In this document: piece after piece, positions 7,729 through 17,098 of the stretch
Numbering within the stretch: the first letter of the stretch is position 1
Layout of the letters: each line of letters begins with the position of its first letter
Position numbers and translations under genes: made by a program
The notes under the pieces: generated by a model
Seen by the model: the letters and a program-made list of their open reading frames with translations, nothing else
Database searches by the model: none
What the model was told of the DNA's origin: nothing
Assembly (NCBI RefSeq): GCF_026013645.1
Contig: NZ_CP110224.1
Coordinates: forward strand, 806,001-870,000
Length of the DNA stretch: 64,000 nt
Origin: Virgibacillus natechei
Lineage (GTDB): Bacteria; Bacillota; Bacilli; Bacillales; Amphibacillaceae
Direction: 5' to 3'

Positions 7729-10008
7729 GTGTCAGAAATAAAAGATGAAATCATTTTAAGAGGGCTTAAAGAAAATAATTTGAAAAATGTAGACTTAAAC
7801 ATATCAAAAGAAAAAATTAACGTATTTACTGGTCTTTCAGGTTCAGGGAAAAGCTCCGTTGTTTTTGATACAATAGCAACAGAAAGCAGAAGGCAAATGA
7901 CGTTGAACTACCCCCACTATGTCAGGTATCAAATGCCGAGGTATGAAAGACCCCACGCCGATTTGATGCAAAACTTGAGCCCAGTTGTCGTAGTCGAGCA
8001 AAGACCTGCAGGAGGCAATTCCCGCTCAACAGTAGGCACCTATATGGATATCAATCCATTAATTAGACTTTTGTTCTCGAGAATCGGGAAGCCGTCCATC
8101 GGTTTAGCCAGCGATTTTTCGAATCAAAGTTCTTTTGGTAGATGTCCGGAATGTAGTGGATTTGGGAAGGTAATTGCGCCAGATGCAAATAAGCTGATCG
8201 ATTACAATAAGTCACTTCGAGATTATGCGGTGCAATTTAAGCCATTATCACCTTCAGGTTGGCAAGGCAGATGGATGATGACCGGTGGATTATTCGATCC
8301 GGATCAACCGATCAAGGATTACTTGGAAGAAGACCTCCACCTGCTATTATATGGTCCCGGAGAAGGTGAAAAAATCTATGCGCCATTTCATACAAAAAAC
8401 GGACCACAAGATCATGAGTGGGACGGGTTATTGCCTAGATTTACGCGTCTATATATTAACAGAGATGTTTCAAAGCTGAAAGGAGTAACCCAGGATGACG
8501 TCTTAGCAATCTCCACTAAATACTTATGCCCGACCTGCCAGGGTTCAGGCCTAAATCCAAAGGTATTAGAATGCAGAATAAATGGCTTGAATATCGCTGA
8601 ATACGATCAATTAGAGATTACAGAACTGCTGGAAGCACTAAAGAAAATAACAGATCCGATGGGAGAAGCAATCGCAATTCAGGCAATCCCACATGTAAAA
8701 CAACTTGTTGAAATGGGACTGGGGTATTTGAGTTTATCAAGAAAAATGGGCACCTTGTCCGGTGGGGAAGCGCAAAGGGTGAAAATCGCTCGTCATTTAG
8801 GGAGCAGCTTGAACAATATTACATACATTTTCGATGAACCGAGTGCAGGACTTCATCCGGAAGAAGTGGAAATGTTGATACAGATGATGAAAAATCTAAA
8901 AGCCCAGCATAATACCGTAATCGTAATCGAACACGATCTATCCGTAATAAAAGCAGCAGATGAAATAATAGAGATGGGACCAGGAGCTGGTGTGCATGGC
9001 GGAGAAGTTGTCTATCAAGGACAATTAGAAAGACTAAAAAACTCTAAAGCAGCAACAACCCTAAACCACAAGTTAAAAATCAACAAAAGTCCAAGGAATA
9101 TAGAAAGTTATTTTACGATAAAAAAAGCAAGTAACAATAACTTAAAAAATATAAGCGTAACTATTCCTAAAAATGTTTTAGCCTCTATATGTGGAGTATC
9201 TGGTTCAGGTAAAAGTTCCTTCATGATGGAAGCATTCACTAAAAAGTATCCAGAAACTATCATGGTAGGGCAAGGCAGTATAGGAATCTCTAACCGTTCG
9301 ACACTAGCTACATATATGGGAATCATGGATGATATTCGCTCCATATTTTCAGCAAGCACAGGACAACGAGCAGGTTTGTTTAGCTTCAATTCCTTAGGGG
9401 CATGTCCTACCTGCAAAGGAAAAGGAGTTATAAAACCAGACGTAGCATTTGCAGATCCAGTGACGATTCCCTGCGAAGCATGTGGCGGTACGAGATACTC
9501 AGACGAAGCACTTTCATATCGATATCAAGATAAAAATATAGTAGAGATTTTAGATTTAACGATCGACGAGGCGATGAACTATTTTAAAAAGCCCAAGATC
9601 ATAAAAAGAGTGGATACGCTAAAGGAGGTAGGATTAGGGTATCTAACCTTAGGACAGACGACAAGTTCTCTGAGCGGAGGAGAAATCCAACGTCTGAAAC
9701 TTGCAAGCCACTTACAAAAAGAAGGGCAAATCTATTTATTAGACGAGCCATCTTTAGGCCTGCACACACAAGATAATGGAAAACTGTTGGACGTATTTCA
9801 ACATCTGGTAAACAAAGGTAATTCTGTTATCATCATCGAACACAATCTGGACTTTATAGCGGTGAGCGACTGGGTAATAGAATTAGGTCCAGGAGGAGGA
9901 AAACAAGGCGGAAATATTATATTTGAAGGTACACCAGAAGAGATGTTAACCGCAGAAACATTGACAGCAAAATGGTTAAAGGATGGAGTTACAGAACAAT
10001 TCACCTAA
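7729..10008 (+). CDS. Short UvrA-like ABC ATPase (UvrA2/DrrC type)
   Basis: A 759-residue tandem ABC ATPase of the UvrA family, about 180 residues shorter than housekeeping UvrA (~940). Both halves keep Walker A (GLSGSGKSS near 34 and GVSGSGKSS near 490), signatures LSGGEAQRVKIARH and LSGGEIQRLKLASH, and Walker B FDEPSAGLHP and LLDEPSLGLH. Zinc-module cysteines are present (CPECSGFG/CPTCQGSG and CPTCKGKG/CEACGGTR). The N-terminal region that binds UvrB in canonical UvrA appears reduced. Such short paralogs include DrrC, linked to resistance to DNA-binding drugs. The GTG start has AGAAAGG eight bases upstream. It is not part of the B. subtilis gene order here, so it looks like a lineage insertion. 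Confidence 0.87.
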   Translation: MSEIKDEIILRGLKENNLKNVDLNISKEKINVFTGLSGSGKSSVVFDTIATESRRQMTLNYPHYVRYQMPRYERPHADLMQNLSPVVVVEQRPAGGNSRSTVGTYMDINPLIRLLFSRIGKPSIGLASDFSNQSSFGRCPECSGFGKVIAPDANKLIDYNKSLRDYAVQFKPLSPSGWQGRWMMTGGLFDPDQPIKDYLEEDLHLLLYGPGEGEKIYAPFHTKNGPQDHEWDGLLPRFTRLYINRDVSKLKGVTQDDVLAISTKYLCPTCQGSGLNPKVLECRINGLNIAEYDQLEITELLEALKKITDPMGEAIAIQAIPHVKQLVEMGLGYLSLSRKMGTLSGGEAQRVKIARHLGSSLNNITYIFDEPSAGLHPEEVEMLIQMMKNLKAQHNTVIVIEHDLSVIKAADEIIEMGPGAGVHGGEVVYQGQLERLKNSKAATTLNHKLKINKSPRNIESYFTIKKASNNNLKNISVTIPKNVLASICGVSGSGKSSFMMEAFTKKYPETIMVGQGSIGISNRSTLATYMGIMDDIRSIFSASTGQRAGLFSFNSLGACPTCKGKGVIKPDVAFADPVTIPCEACGGTRYSDEALSYRYQDKNIVEILDLTIDEAMNYFKKPKIIKRVDTLKEVGLGYLTLGQTTSSLSGGEIQRLKLASHLQKEGQIYLLDEPSLGLHTQDNGKLLDVFQHLVNKGNSVIIIEHNLDFIAVSDWVIELGPGGGKQGGNIIFEGTPEEMLTAETLTAKWLKDGVTEQFT

Positions 10009-10059
10009 ATAAAGTTCTTGGATACGTCCTAGAACAATATCTAAAAATAATAAAAAGCA

Positions 10060-10092
10060 AGGCTTAGAGAAAATCTCCTCTAAGCCTTTTTT
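10060..10092 (+). terminator. Terminator after the uvrA-like gene
   Basis: AGGCTTAGAG (10060-10069) pairs with CTCTAAGCCT (10078-10087), followed by T5. Confidence 0.85.
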
Positions 10093-10154
10093 AAAAGAAT
10101 TATAGTGTGAATTACGATGCGAAAAACCCTGTGATTTTCTGTAATACTTACAGG

Positions 10155-10931
10155 CTAAAATAGGTTAAGTCTACTTAGTACCCCAATTAAGACAAGCCCA
10201 CCTATTACAATCCATACTATGTTTTTCTTCATCTTTTGTGGGATTCTTTTTTTCTTCCATCTCTGCGGATCAAATTGGACAGCGTCATCATCTTTATAAC
10301 GTCGTTTCTGGTTTCGCCAAGGAGAGAAAGGTTGAGCATTCGTTAATACGAGTTGAGCAATCGCGAAACCACCAATAAAGCCAAAAATATGAGCATAAAT
10401 ATTTATGTTGGGACGAACAAATGTCATGATTAACCCTACAATAAATATAACCATGACAATTTGCCTGCTCCCTGGATCGATTAAGTGCTGGCGAAATGCT
10501 ATCATGAATACATACATACCAAATAGTCCGTAAACGGCGCCAGAAGCCCCAAGATGTAGATTCCAAATCTCAGATGCTCCAAGAATATAGGTGCCGAGGT
10601 TACCTGCTACACCAGCTCCGATATAGGCGACTATAAATTTAAATTTACCAAGCATTTGTTCTAAGGCTGGGCCAAATAAAACAAGAGCAAAAGAATTAAA
10701 TAACACATGCATGAGCCCGGCATGTAGAAAAATGGGAGTAAATAGGCGCCAGTATTGACCATCTTCAATATAATAATTGCTGCCAACTCCCAATTGGTAA
10801 ATCCATGAACCAATAGGAAGCTGAAGAAAATCAATAATAAGCCATAATACTAAATTAATAATGACTAACCCAGCGACAATCGGATAGAACTGGATAAATT
10901 CTTTCACACTTCTTTCTGTTCGAATAAACAT
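10155..10931 (-). CDS. ydcA: Rhomboid family intramembrane serine protease
   Basis: A 258-residue membrane protein with six core transmembrane helices and a seventh near the C-terminus. The rhomboid signatures are HAGLMHVLFN in helix 2, the serine nucleophile in GASGAVYG and the catalytic His in AHIFGFIGG. A basic cytoplasmic loop lies between helix 6 and the C-terminal helix. It cleaves membrane proteins within the bilayer; its substrates are unknown. Gene order and opposite orientation relative to acpS match ydcA of B. subtilis. Confidence 0.92.
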   Translation of the reverse strand: MFIRTERSVKEFIQFYPIVAGLVIINLVLWLIIDFLQLPIGSWIYQLGVGSNYYIEDGQYWRLFTPIFLHAGLMHVLFNSFALVLFGPALEQMLGKFKFIVAYIGAGVAGNLGTYILGASEIWNLHLGASGAVYGLFGMYVFMIAFRQHLIDPGSRQIVMVIFIVGLIMTFVRPNINIYAHIFGFIGGFAIAQLVLTNAQPFSPWRNQKRRYKDDDAVQFDPQRWKKKRIPQKMKKNIVWIVIGGLVLIGVLSRLNLF

Positions 10932-11097
10932 GCGTATCCCCCTGGGAAATAATTTTTATTTTCGGGTAAACTTGTGTACTATTATTTTACTAAATAGCTT
11001 TTGGGTACATAACCATTTTTATCGTACTAAAATATGAAATTTAAATACAGCGAAATGTTCTTTAAAAAAGTTAATTAAACAGAAGGGTAAGAATAGG

Positions 11098-11457
11098 ATG
11101 ATAAAAGGTATTGGGATTGATTTAATTGAGTTAGACCGTATTCAGAAAAGTATGGAGAAAAACAATCGATTTGTTGATCGAATTCTAACACAAAATGAAA
11201 AAAATGTATTCGACGAGCTTAAAAGTAACAAAAGAAAAGTGGAGTTTCTTGCAGGAAGATATGCTTCGAAGGAAGCATTTGCGAAGGCAACCGGTACGGG
11301 AATTGGACGTTTAAGCTTTCACGATATGGAACTGACAGTGAATGAAAAGGGTGCACCTTCTATAAAGGCGGCTGGTTATGAGGAACATATTATATTTGTA
11401 TCTATAACGCACAGTAGGGATTACGCAGCAGCTCAGGTAGTTATAGAAGTTATATGA
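11098..11457 (+). CDS. acpS: Holo-[acyl-carrier-protein] synthase
   Basis: A 119-residue protein that transfers 4'-phosphopantetheine from CoA to a serine of acyl carrier protein. The family motifs are complete: GIGIDLIE at the N-terminus (Mg2+-binding Asp), [15 protein letters not shown] in the middle and [11 protein letters not shown] at the end. Normal family length. The ATG follows AGAAGGG by about ten bases. The next gene, nnr, begins about 60 bases downstream, the common acpS-nnr pairing of Firmicutes. Confidence 0.96.
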   Translation: MIKGIGIDLIELDRIQKSMEKNNRFVDRILTQNEKNVFDELKSNKRKVEFLAGRYASKEAFAKATGTGIGRLSFHDMELTVNEKGAPSIKAAGYEEHIIFVSITHSRDYAAAQVVIEVI

Positions 11458-11515
11458 CGCGTGCATATTTACCAAGGTTGTCTCATATATTTTAGTGCGG
11501 GTAGGAGGGAACAAA

Positions 11516-13118
11516 GTGTATATTGTCACCGCAAAAGAAATGTACGATATTGACCATTACACGATGCAGGAAATTGGGATTGATGGGAAGCTTTTAATGG
11601 AGAATGCTGGAAGAGCCATTTGTGGGAAAATGAAAGCAATCATAAGAAAAGAAAACAGAATTATCGTGTTTGCTGGTTCTGGTAATAATGGTGGAGATGG
11701 CTTCGTTATCGCGAGAACGCTTTTAAATGAGATGTACGATGTTCAGGTAGTACAAGTCGTTCCAAATGCAAAAATTAAAGGTGATGCGCTTTATCATAAA
11801 CAATTATTTTTAAAATGTGGGGGCACGGTAATAATTGTGGAGCAGGAGCCCGATGTAAACGATCTTGTAGTAGGTTCCGATGTAATCATTGATGCCATGA
11901 TAGGGATAGGTATAAAAGGACAGTTAAGAGAGCCGTTAAGACGAATTGTTGATCTATTAAATAAAACGGCAGCCTATACGATTTCAATAGATATTCCGTC
12001 AGGTCTCCCTGCAGATGAAGGTATGCATGACTTTACAGCCGTACAAGCTGATTATACGTTTATGGTTGGATTACTGAAAATGAGTGCGTTCCTGAACATA
12101 CGGCATCCTTTTATGGAGAATGGGAGAAGGTTTCCATTGGTTTTCCTGAAGTAGCTTCACGGAAATATGCTACTAGGCATTTATGGGGGCAGGATGCATT
12201 TCAACAAAGCATGCCTGGGCGAAAGCAGAATGCTCATAAAGGAGATCATGGAAGAGGCTTGGTTATTGGTGGGAGTACGGTAATGCCTGGTTCCATTTCA
12301 ATGACTGTAAATGCAGCTTTAAAAGCTGAGGCAGGTTTAATTACAGCAGGTACTTCTGAAAAGGTTATTCAAATGATTGCTTCTAAAAGTGTTGAAGCTA
12401 CGTACTTGGCACTTCCTGAGACAAATGGTTATCTAACGAACGAAACTCGTATTCCAGTTGAAGGCTATGATGCTATTGCACTAGGAATTGGTATGGGACG
12501 AAATAAAGAAACAGGTGCTATTGTCCATGCTATTCTTGATCAGTCAACATGTCCTGTTATTATTGATGCGGATGGGTTACACCTTATGAAGCCAGTTCTT
12601 TCAATGTTAAAAAGTAGATCCCACCCTGTCATCATGACACCACACCCGGGTGAAATGGCGATGCTGCTTGATATTTCTGTTAGTGAGCTTTTATCGAAAG
12701 CCTTTCACTATTCATTGGCAGGTAAGAAAGTATAAACACTTTCTTACTGCATAAGTGCAACTAAGCTGTCACCTAAAGGCTTGGTGACAACCAAGTTTTC
12801 TAAAAATTTGCACGGAAGTATAATGTATACGTGGTGCTCAAAGGTAAATATTCCATTATAAGTACGCCGAATGGAGAGCAGGCTGTAAGTGCAACCGGAA
12901 ATCCGGGGCTTGCAAAAGGCGGGAGTGGGGATGTGCTTACAGGAATCGTTTTAGCGATGGTGATGCAAGAACAAAGTCTTTTTCAAGCATTGTGTAACGC
13001 TTGTTTTATTCATGGTAAGGCTGCGGATTTAGTAGTGGAAAAGAGTCGTACGTACCATGATTTAATGGCATCAGATGTGATCGATGGTATTTCAAACGTA
13101 TATCGTATATTTTCTTGA
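11516..13118 (+). pseudogene. nnr: Disrupted bifunctional NAD(P)HX epimerase/dehydratase
   Basis: The intact enzyme repairs hydrated NAD(P)H: an N-terminal YjeF_N epimerase and a C-terminal ADP-dependent dehydratase. Here the epimerase part (from GTG 11516, RBS AGGAGG at 11503) carries GNNGGDGFVIAR and SIDIPSGLPADEG but loses frame near 12110. Adding one T in the run at CCTTTT restores PFYGEWEKVSIGFP and runs into the dehydratase. That domain (HKGDHGRGLVIGG, ADGLHLM, MTPHPGEMAMLL) is then cut at 12718 by ~89 bases of repeat family 1. The frame resumes at 12807 as FARKYNVYVVLKGKYS and continues through GNPGLAKGGSGDVLTG to 13118. With two independent lesions it is a pseudogene rather than a sequencing slip. 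If other repair enzymes are absent, the cell would lack NADHX repair. Confidence 0.9.
12718..12806 (+). repeat. MITE-like repeat family 1, copy B, inserted in nnr
   Basis: About 89 bases interrupt the dehydratase domain between codons that are contiguous in intact homologs. The left end has the palindrome TAAGAAAGT/ACTTTCTTA. The core CTGCATAAGTGCAACTAAG and the hairpin GTCACC/GGTGAC match copy A, and the right end is AAGTTTTCTAA. Exact boundaries may shift by a few bases. Confidence 0.85.
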
Positions 13119-13168
13119 AATTGCGTGATAAGGTTCCCTTTGTTAATCGAGACAAGGGAGATATGTAC

Positions 13169-14188
13169 ATGAAGAGAATAGTTGGTATTTGGTTGCCGAT
13201 TGTCATCGGATTAATTTTAGTTTTATCAGCTTGTGGTGAAAAATCGCAAGAGGATGTTACTGGAGATTTAGAAGGAAATCTGGAAGACATGAGCGGATAT
13301 AAGGCTGAGGCGGAAATGGAAATTAATACAGGTCAGGAAAATCAAACATTTAATATAAATGTATGGCATGAGGCAGAGGAGTATTATAGAGTAGCGCTGA
13401 CCAATAATCAGGATGAAGAGGGAAGTCAAATTATCCTGAAAAATGATGAAGGTGTTTTTGTTCTTACCCCAGCACTAAATAAACATTTTGAATTTCAATC
13501 AGAATGGCCAGAAAACAGTAGCCAACCCTATTTGTATCAATCGCTTGTGGCCGACATAATTGCGGATGATGAAGCGGAATTTGAAACTACAGATTCTAAT
13601 TATATTTTCAGAACGAAAACAAATTATCAAAGCAATAACAATTTGCCATTTCAAGAGATACACCTTGATAAAAACACGTATAACCCGGTACTTGTGAAGG
13701 TACTTGATCAAGATCAAAATGCACTGGTGCAAGTGGAGTTTTCCGAATTTGAAGTAGATCCGAGCTTTGAAGAAGATGATTTTACAATAGATAAAAATAT
13801 GGCAAGCGGTGCTGTTGTTGATACCCCAGTTTCGAATGATGAAATGGATGATTCACTAACCGTTTTATACCCAACATTTATGGCTGGTGCAGAATTAACG
13901 GAAAAAGTAGATGTGGAGTTAGAGAATGGAAAAAGATCTATTTTAACGTTTACTGGTGAGAAGAATTTCACATTAGTAGAAGAGACAACAAATGTTGCCC
14001 AAACCCTGTCATCTCCGCGGGAAGTGAAGGGGGATATTGTTAATCTAGGTCATACCGTTGCAGCACTTTCAGACAATAGGCTGGAGTGGAGCCATGATGG
14101 CGTGGATTTCACTTTAGCAAGTGATGAATTAACAAGAGAAGAACTAATCGAAGTAGCTCAATCTGTTGAAAGTGAAGAAGTGAAATAA
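13169..14188 (+). CDS. ydcC: LolA/DUF4367-like lipoprotein YdcC
   Basis: A 339-residue lipoprotein. The signal peptide (MKRIVGIWLPIVIGLILV, then the LSAC lipobox) predicts lipidation of the cysteine and anchoring outside the membrane. The rest is acidic, with the beta-rich layout of LolA-like carrier folds (KAEAEMEINTG, IILKNDEGVFVLTP, FQEIHLDKNTYNPVLV) and a C-terminal DUF4367-like half. B. subtilis YdcC occupies the same place between acpS and alr; its function is not well defined. AAGGGAG at 13154 favours the ATG at 13169 over the upstream in-frame starts. A terminator follows. Confidence 0.88.
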   Translation: MKRIVGIWLPIVIGLILVLSACGEKSQEDVTGDLEGNLEDMSGYKAEAEMEINTGQENQTFNINVWHEAEEYYRVALTNNQDEEGSQIILKNDEGVFVLTPALNKHFEFQSEWPENSSQPYLYQSLVADIIADDEAEFETTDSNYIFRTKTNYQSNNNLPFQEIHLDKNTYNPVLVKVLDQDQNALVQVEFSEFEVDPSFEEDDFTIDKNMASGAVVDTPVSNDEMDDSLTVLYPTFMAGAELTEKVDVELENGKRSILTFTGEKNFTLVEETTNVAQTLSSPREVKGDIVNLGHTVAALSDNRLEWSHDGVDFTLASDELTREELIEVAQSVESEEVK

Positions 14189-14204
14189 CATAAACGGTAC
14201 TATT

Positions 14205-14244
14205 CAAGCAGGCTCACATGCGGAGAGGGGGTCTGCTTTTTATT
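14205..14244 (+). terminator. Terminator after ydcC
   Basis: AAGCAG...(ca. 20-base imperfect loop)...CTGCTTTTTATT; moderate stem with a clear T tract. Confidence 0.55.
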
Positions 14245-14382
14245 ATTCCATGAATTGAATTTTATTTTGGTATGAGTTGACAGTTTCTAGTGAAAAAGGA
14301 AATAATAGTGAGATATAAGTGCGTGTTCAAAGATTTTTTGAACATCCTCTATAATGTTCATGAAAGAAAGGAGCTCTTTGTT

Positions 14383-15525
14383 GTGTCGGAAACTATTTAT
14401 AGAGATACATGGGTAGAAGTAGACCTAGATGCGATTGAATATAATATAAAGCAAATGAAAGAAAAGTTGCCCGCAGACAGCAACATTATTGCAGTTGTAA
14501 AGGCTGACGGCTATGGTCATGGGAGTGTTCAAGTCGCAAAAAAAGCTTTACAAGCTGGAGCAAAAGCTTTAGCCGTTGCGTTACTTGAAGAAGCACTTCT
14601 ATTACGGGAAGCATCCATAGATGTACCTATTTTAGTGCTGGGAAGGGTGCCGCCAAGGGGAGCTCTTATTGCTTCTGAACATGATATCACGTTGACATTT
14701 TTTCAAAAAGAATGGCTTCAGGAGGTAAATACCTATTCGTTTACAAAAAACTTAAAATTGCATATGAAGTGGGACACAGGGATGGGGCGAATCGGTATAC
14801 GCACGGAAGATGAACTAAAGGGTACGTTGAATGCATTAAATGAAAATCCAAACATATATTTAACTGGGGTGTATACACATTTTGCAACCGCAGATGAAAA
14901 AGATTTAACCTATTTTTATGAGCAAAAAGATCGCTTCAACAAATTCTGGAATGTATTCAAGGAACTTTGGCCACATGAAGTGGACATTCATATTGGTAAT
15001 AGTGCTGCTTCTATTCGCTTGCCAAACGAAATGAAAGACTACATTCGTTTCGGGATTTCGATGTATGGGTTGTACCCATCCAATTCAGTTAAGGAAGAGA
15101 AGGAAATTGATCTAAAGCAAGCATTTTCATTGCATAGTCGGTTCATTCACGTGAAAAAGCTAGCTCCTGGAGAGTCTGTAAGCTATGGTGGGACGTATAC
15201 AGCGGAAGAAGAGGAGTATATAGGCACGATTCCGATAGGTTACGGAGATGGATGGATACGCAAGCTTCAGGGCATCTCAGTATTGGTGGAAGGGAAACGA
15301 ATGCCAATTATCGGCAGGATTTGTATGGACCAAACAATGATTCGATTGGATAGGGAGTATCCAGTTGGCACACACGTAACGTTAATAGGTGAACAAGATA
15401 ACGAGGTTATTGAAATGGATGAAATAGCAAATTATTTAGATACAATTAATTATGAAATTCCATGCATCATTAACCACCGAGTACCTCGAATATATAAGGA
15501 ACATAACGCTTACCGATCGAAGTAG
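14383..15525 (+). CDS. alr: Alanine racemase
   Basis: A 380-residue PLP enzyme that makes D-alanine for peptidoglycan. The PLP lysine lies in VVKADGYGHG near residue 40 and the second catalytic tyrosine in SYGGTYTA. GIGYGDG-like (PIGYGDGW) and GRICMDQTM are also standard. The frame is open from 14290, but AAAGGAG at 14367 sits nine bases before the GTG at 14383, giving the normal N-terminus MSETIYRDTWVEVDLDAI. The gene directly precedes the ndoAI/ndoA toxin-antitoxin pair, as in B. subtilis. Confidence 0.95.
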   Translation: MSETIYRDTWVEVDLDAIEYNIKQMKEKLPADSNIIAVVKADGYGHGSVQVAKKALQAGAKALAVALLEEALLLREASIDVPILVLGRVPPRGALIASEHDITLTFFQKEWLQEVNTYSFTKNLKLHMKWDTGMGRIGIRTEDELKGTLNALNENPNIYLTGVYTHFATADEKDLTYFYEQKDRFNKFWNVFKELWPHEVDIHIGNSAASIRLPNEMKDYIRFGISMYGLYPSNSVKEEKEIDLKQAFSLHSRFIHVKKLAPGESVSYGGTYTAEEEEYIGTIPIGYGDGWIRKLQGISVLVEGKRMPIIGRICMDQTMIRLDREYPVGTHVTLIGEQDNEVIEMDEIANYLDTINYEIPCIINHRVPRIYKEHNAYRSK

Positions 15526-15579
15526 AAGAATAATAAACGACAAAAAACTATATTTTTTGAAAGAAATTGCCAGAACCCT

Positions 15580-15608
15580 TTGCAAACATTCGAATTCAAT
15601 GATAGTAT
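15580..15608 (+). promoter_or_regulatory. Probable sigma-A promoter of ndoAI-ndoA
   Basis: TTGCAA (15580-15585), 17-base spacer, TAGTAT (15603-15608), about 50 bases before the antitoxin start. Confidence 0.45.
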
Positions 15609-15659
15609 TAAAATGAATTTTATATAGTTCGTTCAGCAGTTGGCGGAGGTGTTTTAGTT

Positions 15660-15944
15660 TTGTCAGAGAGCTCACAGGAGATCTTAGTAAAGTTACCAAC
15701 AAACCTATTGAATGAGGTGGATGGATTAATGAAATATGAGAATAGTGATTTAAGTGATTTCATCAGTCAGGCGACAAAAAACTATTTAGATCAGAAAAAA
15801 GGCGAACATGTACAGCAATTTCGCGAAACAATGAAAAAAGGTTACGAGGAAATGGCTGGTATTAATCTAACAATTGCTTCAGAAGCTTTCCAGGCCGAAG
15901 AGGAGGCTGAAAACACCTTAGAGCGCACTGTGATCGGGGTGTAG
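15660..15944 (+). CDS. ndoAI: EndoAI (MazE-type) antitoxin
   Basis: A 94-residue ribbon-helix-helix antitoxin. The N-terminal [15 protein letters not shown] is the DNA-binding strand and helix 1. The C-terminal [25 protein letters not shown] is the toxin-neutralising tail seen in B. subtilis EndoAI. The start is TTG, with GGCGGAGG about nine bases upstream. Its stop lies four bases before the toxin start, so the pair is co-translated. Confidence 0.93.
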   Translation: MSESSQEILVKLPTNLLNEVDGLMKYENSDLSDFISQATKNYLDQKKGEHVQQFRETMKKGYEEMAGINLTIASEAFQAEEEAENTLERTVIGV

Positions 15945-15948
15945 CAAT

Positions 15949-16308
15949 TTGATTGTTCAAAGAGGCGAAGTATATTTCGCCGATCTATCCCCTGTGGTTG
16001 GATCAGAGCAGGGAGGCATACGCCCGGTATTGATCCTACAAAATGATATAGGCAATCGTTTCAGCCCAACGGTGATTGTCGCTGCTATTACAGCACAAAT
16101 TCAAAAGGCTAAACTGCCAACGCATGTAGAAATAAATGCAAAACGTTATGGATTTGATCGTAATTCTGTAATTTTATTAGAACAAATTCGTACCTTAGAT
16201 AAACAGCGTTTGACAGATAAAATTACAAAATTAGATAATGAAATGATGGAAAAAATAGATCAGGCATTGGAAATAAGTCTTGGACTTAAGGATATGTATG
16301 ATCACTGA
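15949..16308 (+). CDS. ndoA: EndoA (MazF-type) mRNA interferase toxin
   Basis: A 119-residue PemK/MazF RNase. The N-terminal [29 protein letters not shown] carries the catalytic Arg and the S1-S2 loop, and the second conserved segment is [20 protein letters not shown]. subtilis EndoA cuts U^ACAU; the same specificity is expected but not shown. TTG start with only a weak GGGGTG upstream, in keeping with lower expression than the antitoxin. Confidence 0.95.
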   Translation: MIVQRGEVYFADLSPVVGSEQGGIRPVLILQNDIGNRFSPTVIVAAITAQIQKAKLPTHVEINAKRYGFDRNSVILLEQIRTLDKQRLTDKITKLDNEMMEKIDQALEISLGLKDMYDH

Positions 16309-16343
16309 AAAATCCTTGTTAATGCTGATAACAAGGATTTTTT
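16308..16343 (+). terminator. Terminator after ndoA
   Basis: AAAATCCTTGTT pairs with AACAAGGATTTTTT around a short loop. Confidence 0.85.
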
Positions 16344-16379
16344 AATGTTGTTTTTGGCATAAGGTCTATAGAAGACTAC

Positions 16380-16930
16380 GTAAGGCTTGTTGATTTCCGC
16401 TGCGTACCGTTGCTTTTTAGTGGGCACGGCTTTGCCCTGGCAAAGGGTATGTCGACGTTGTTCGCAAAGAACGGTTTTAGTCGACCTTCCTTAGGATTAG
16501 TCCTGCGGGGTCTTTAGACACGTGCTGGGACTGCGCGTAAATGCTCGCCCCCACCGAAAGCCCTTGTTCTCGCAGGCGTCAACGGTCCTTCGCTCCAATC
16601 AACCATCGGAAAAATGCAAACATTTCTTTAAATTAATCAAACAATATATTTTTAGAAGTAGAAAACCACAACACCTAGCGAAGGAAATACACGGAGACTC
16701 CGGCGGGAGGAAAGGCATCGGTGAGACCCCGGAGTGCGATAGCAATCTTTTTTGCGAGGAGTGCTGCTTCTCGAAAACACTTGCAACATGACGAGCACAA
16801 GGAGGCTCACCAGCCGCCCGCGGAAAGCGTAGTGTATTACCGCAGCGGGTTAAAAGTGTCATCCTTCATTTCGCACTATGTCGCACTCTATATCAACTCC
16901 AAAGGGGTAAAAGCAACAATTATTTTCGGT
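16380..16930. repeat. GC-rich Bacillaceae-type repeat block
   Basis: This 790-base gene-free interval is far more GC-rich than its surroundings. On the right it carries GAGGAGTGC, GAGGCTCACC, CGCGGAAAGCGTAGTGT and CCGCAGCGGG (16745-16850), matching in inverted order the block at 42520-42612. On the left, GATTTCCGCTGCG (16391) is the inverse of the same core. Short open frames inside (for example 16522-16791) have no recognisable product and look like repeat by-products. Confidence 0.6.
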
Positions 16931-16993
16931 GGGACGAGTAAGCGAAGTCCCAGTACTTACGAAAAGAGCCTTTTTGATAAAAAACGTATCAAT

Positions 16994-17020
16994 TTGGTTT
17001 GGAATATTATATGTTATAAT
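16994..17020 (+). promoter_or_regulatory. Candidate promoter of the rsbR operon
   Basis: TATAAT at 17015-17020 with a weak TTTGGT/TTGGTT -35 about 16 bases upstream. Transcription would begin at the left edge of the 32-base palindrome. Confidence 0.45.
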
Positions 17021-17027
17021 ATATAAT

Positions 17028-17059
17028 ATATTTCCACAATGGTACCATTGTGGAAATAT
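17028..17059. promoter_or_regulatory. 32-bp perfect palindrome at the rsbR promoter
   Basis: Each 16-base arm reads ATATTTCCACAATGGT. It starts ~8 bases after the -10 and ends 40 bases before rsbR. There is no T tract, so it is not an ordinary terminator; it may be an operator or a 5' mRNA hairpin. Confidence 0.7.
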
Positions 17060-17098
17060 CCATAATAATTTAATTTTTGTTGAATGGGGGACAAGCTA

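Noticed and set aside
16522..17026. Several 60-100 codon frames in the 16.5-17.0 kb interval on both strands
   Set aside because: All lie within the GC-rich repeat block, overlap one another on opposite strands, and have no conserved features.
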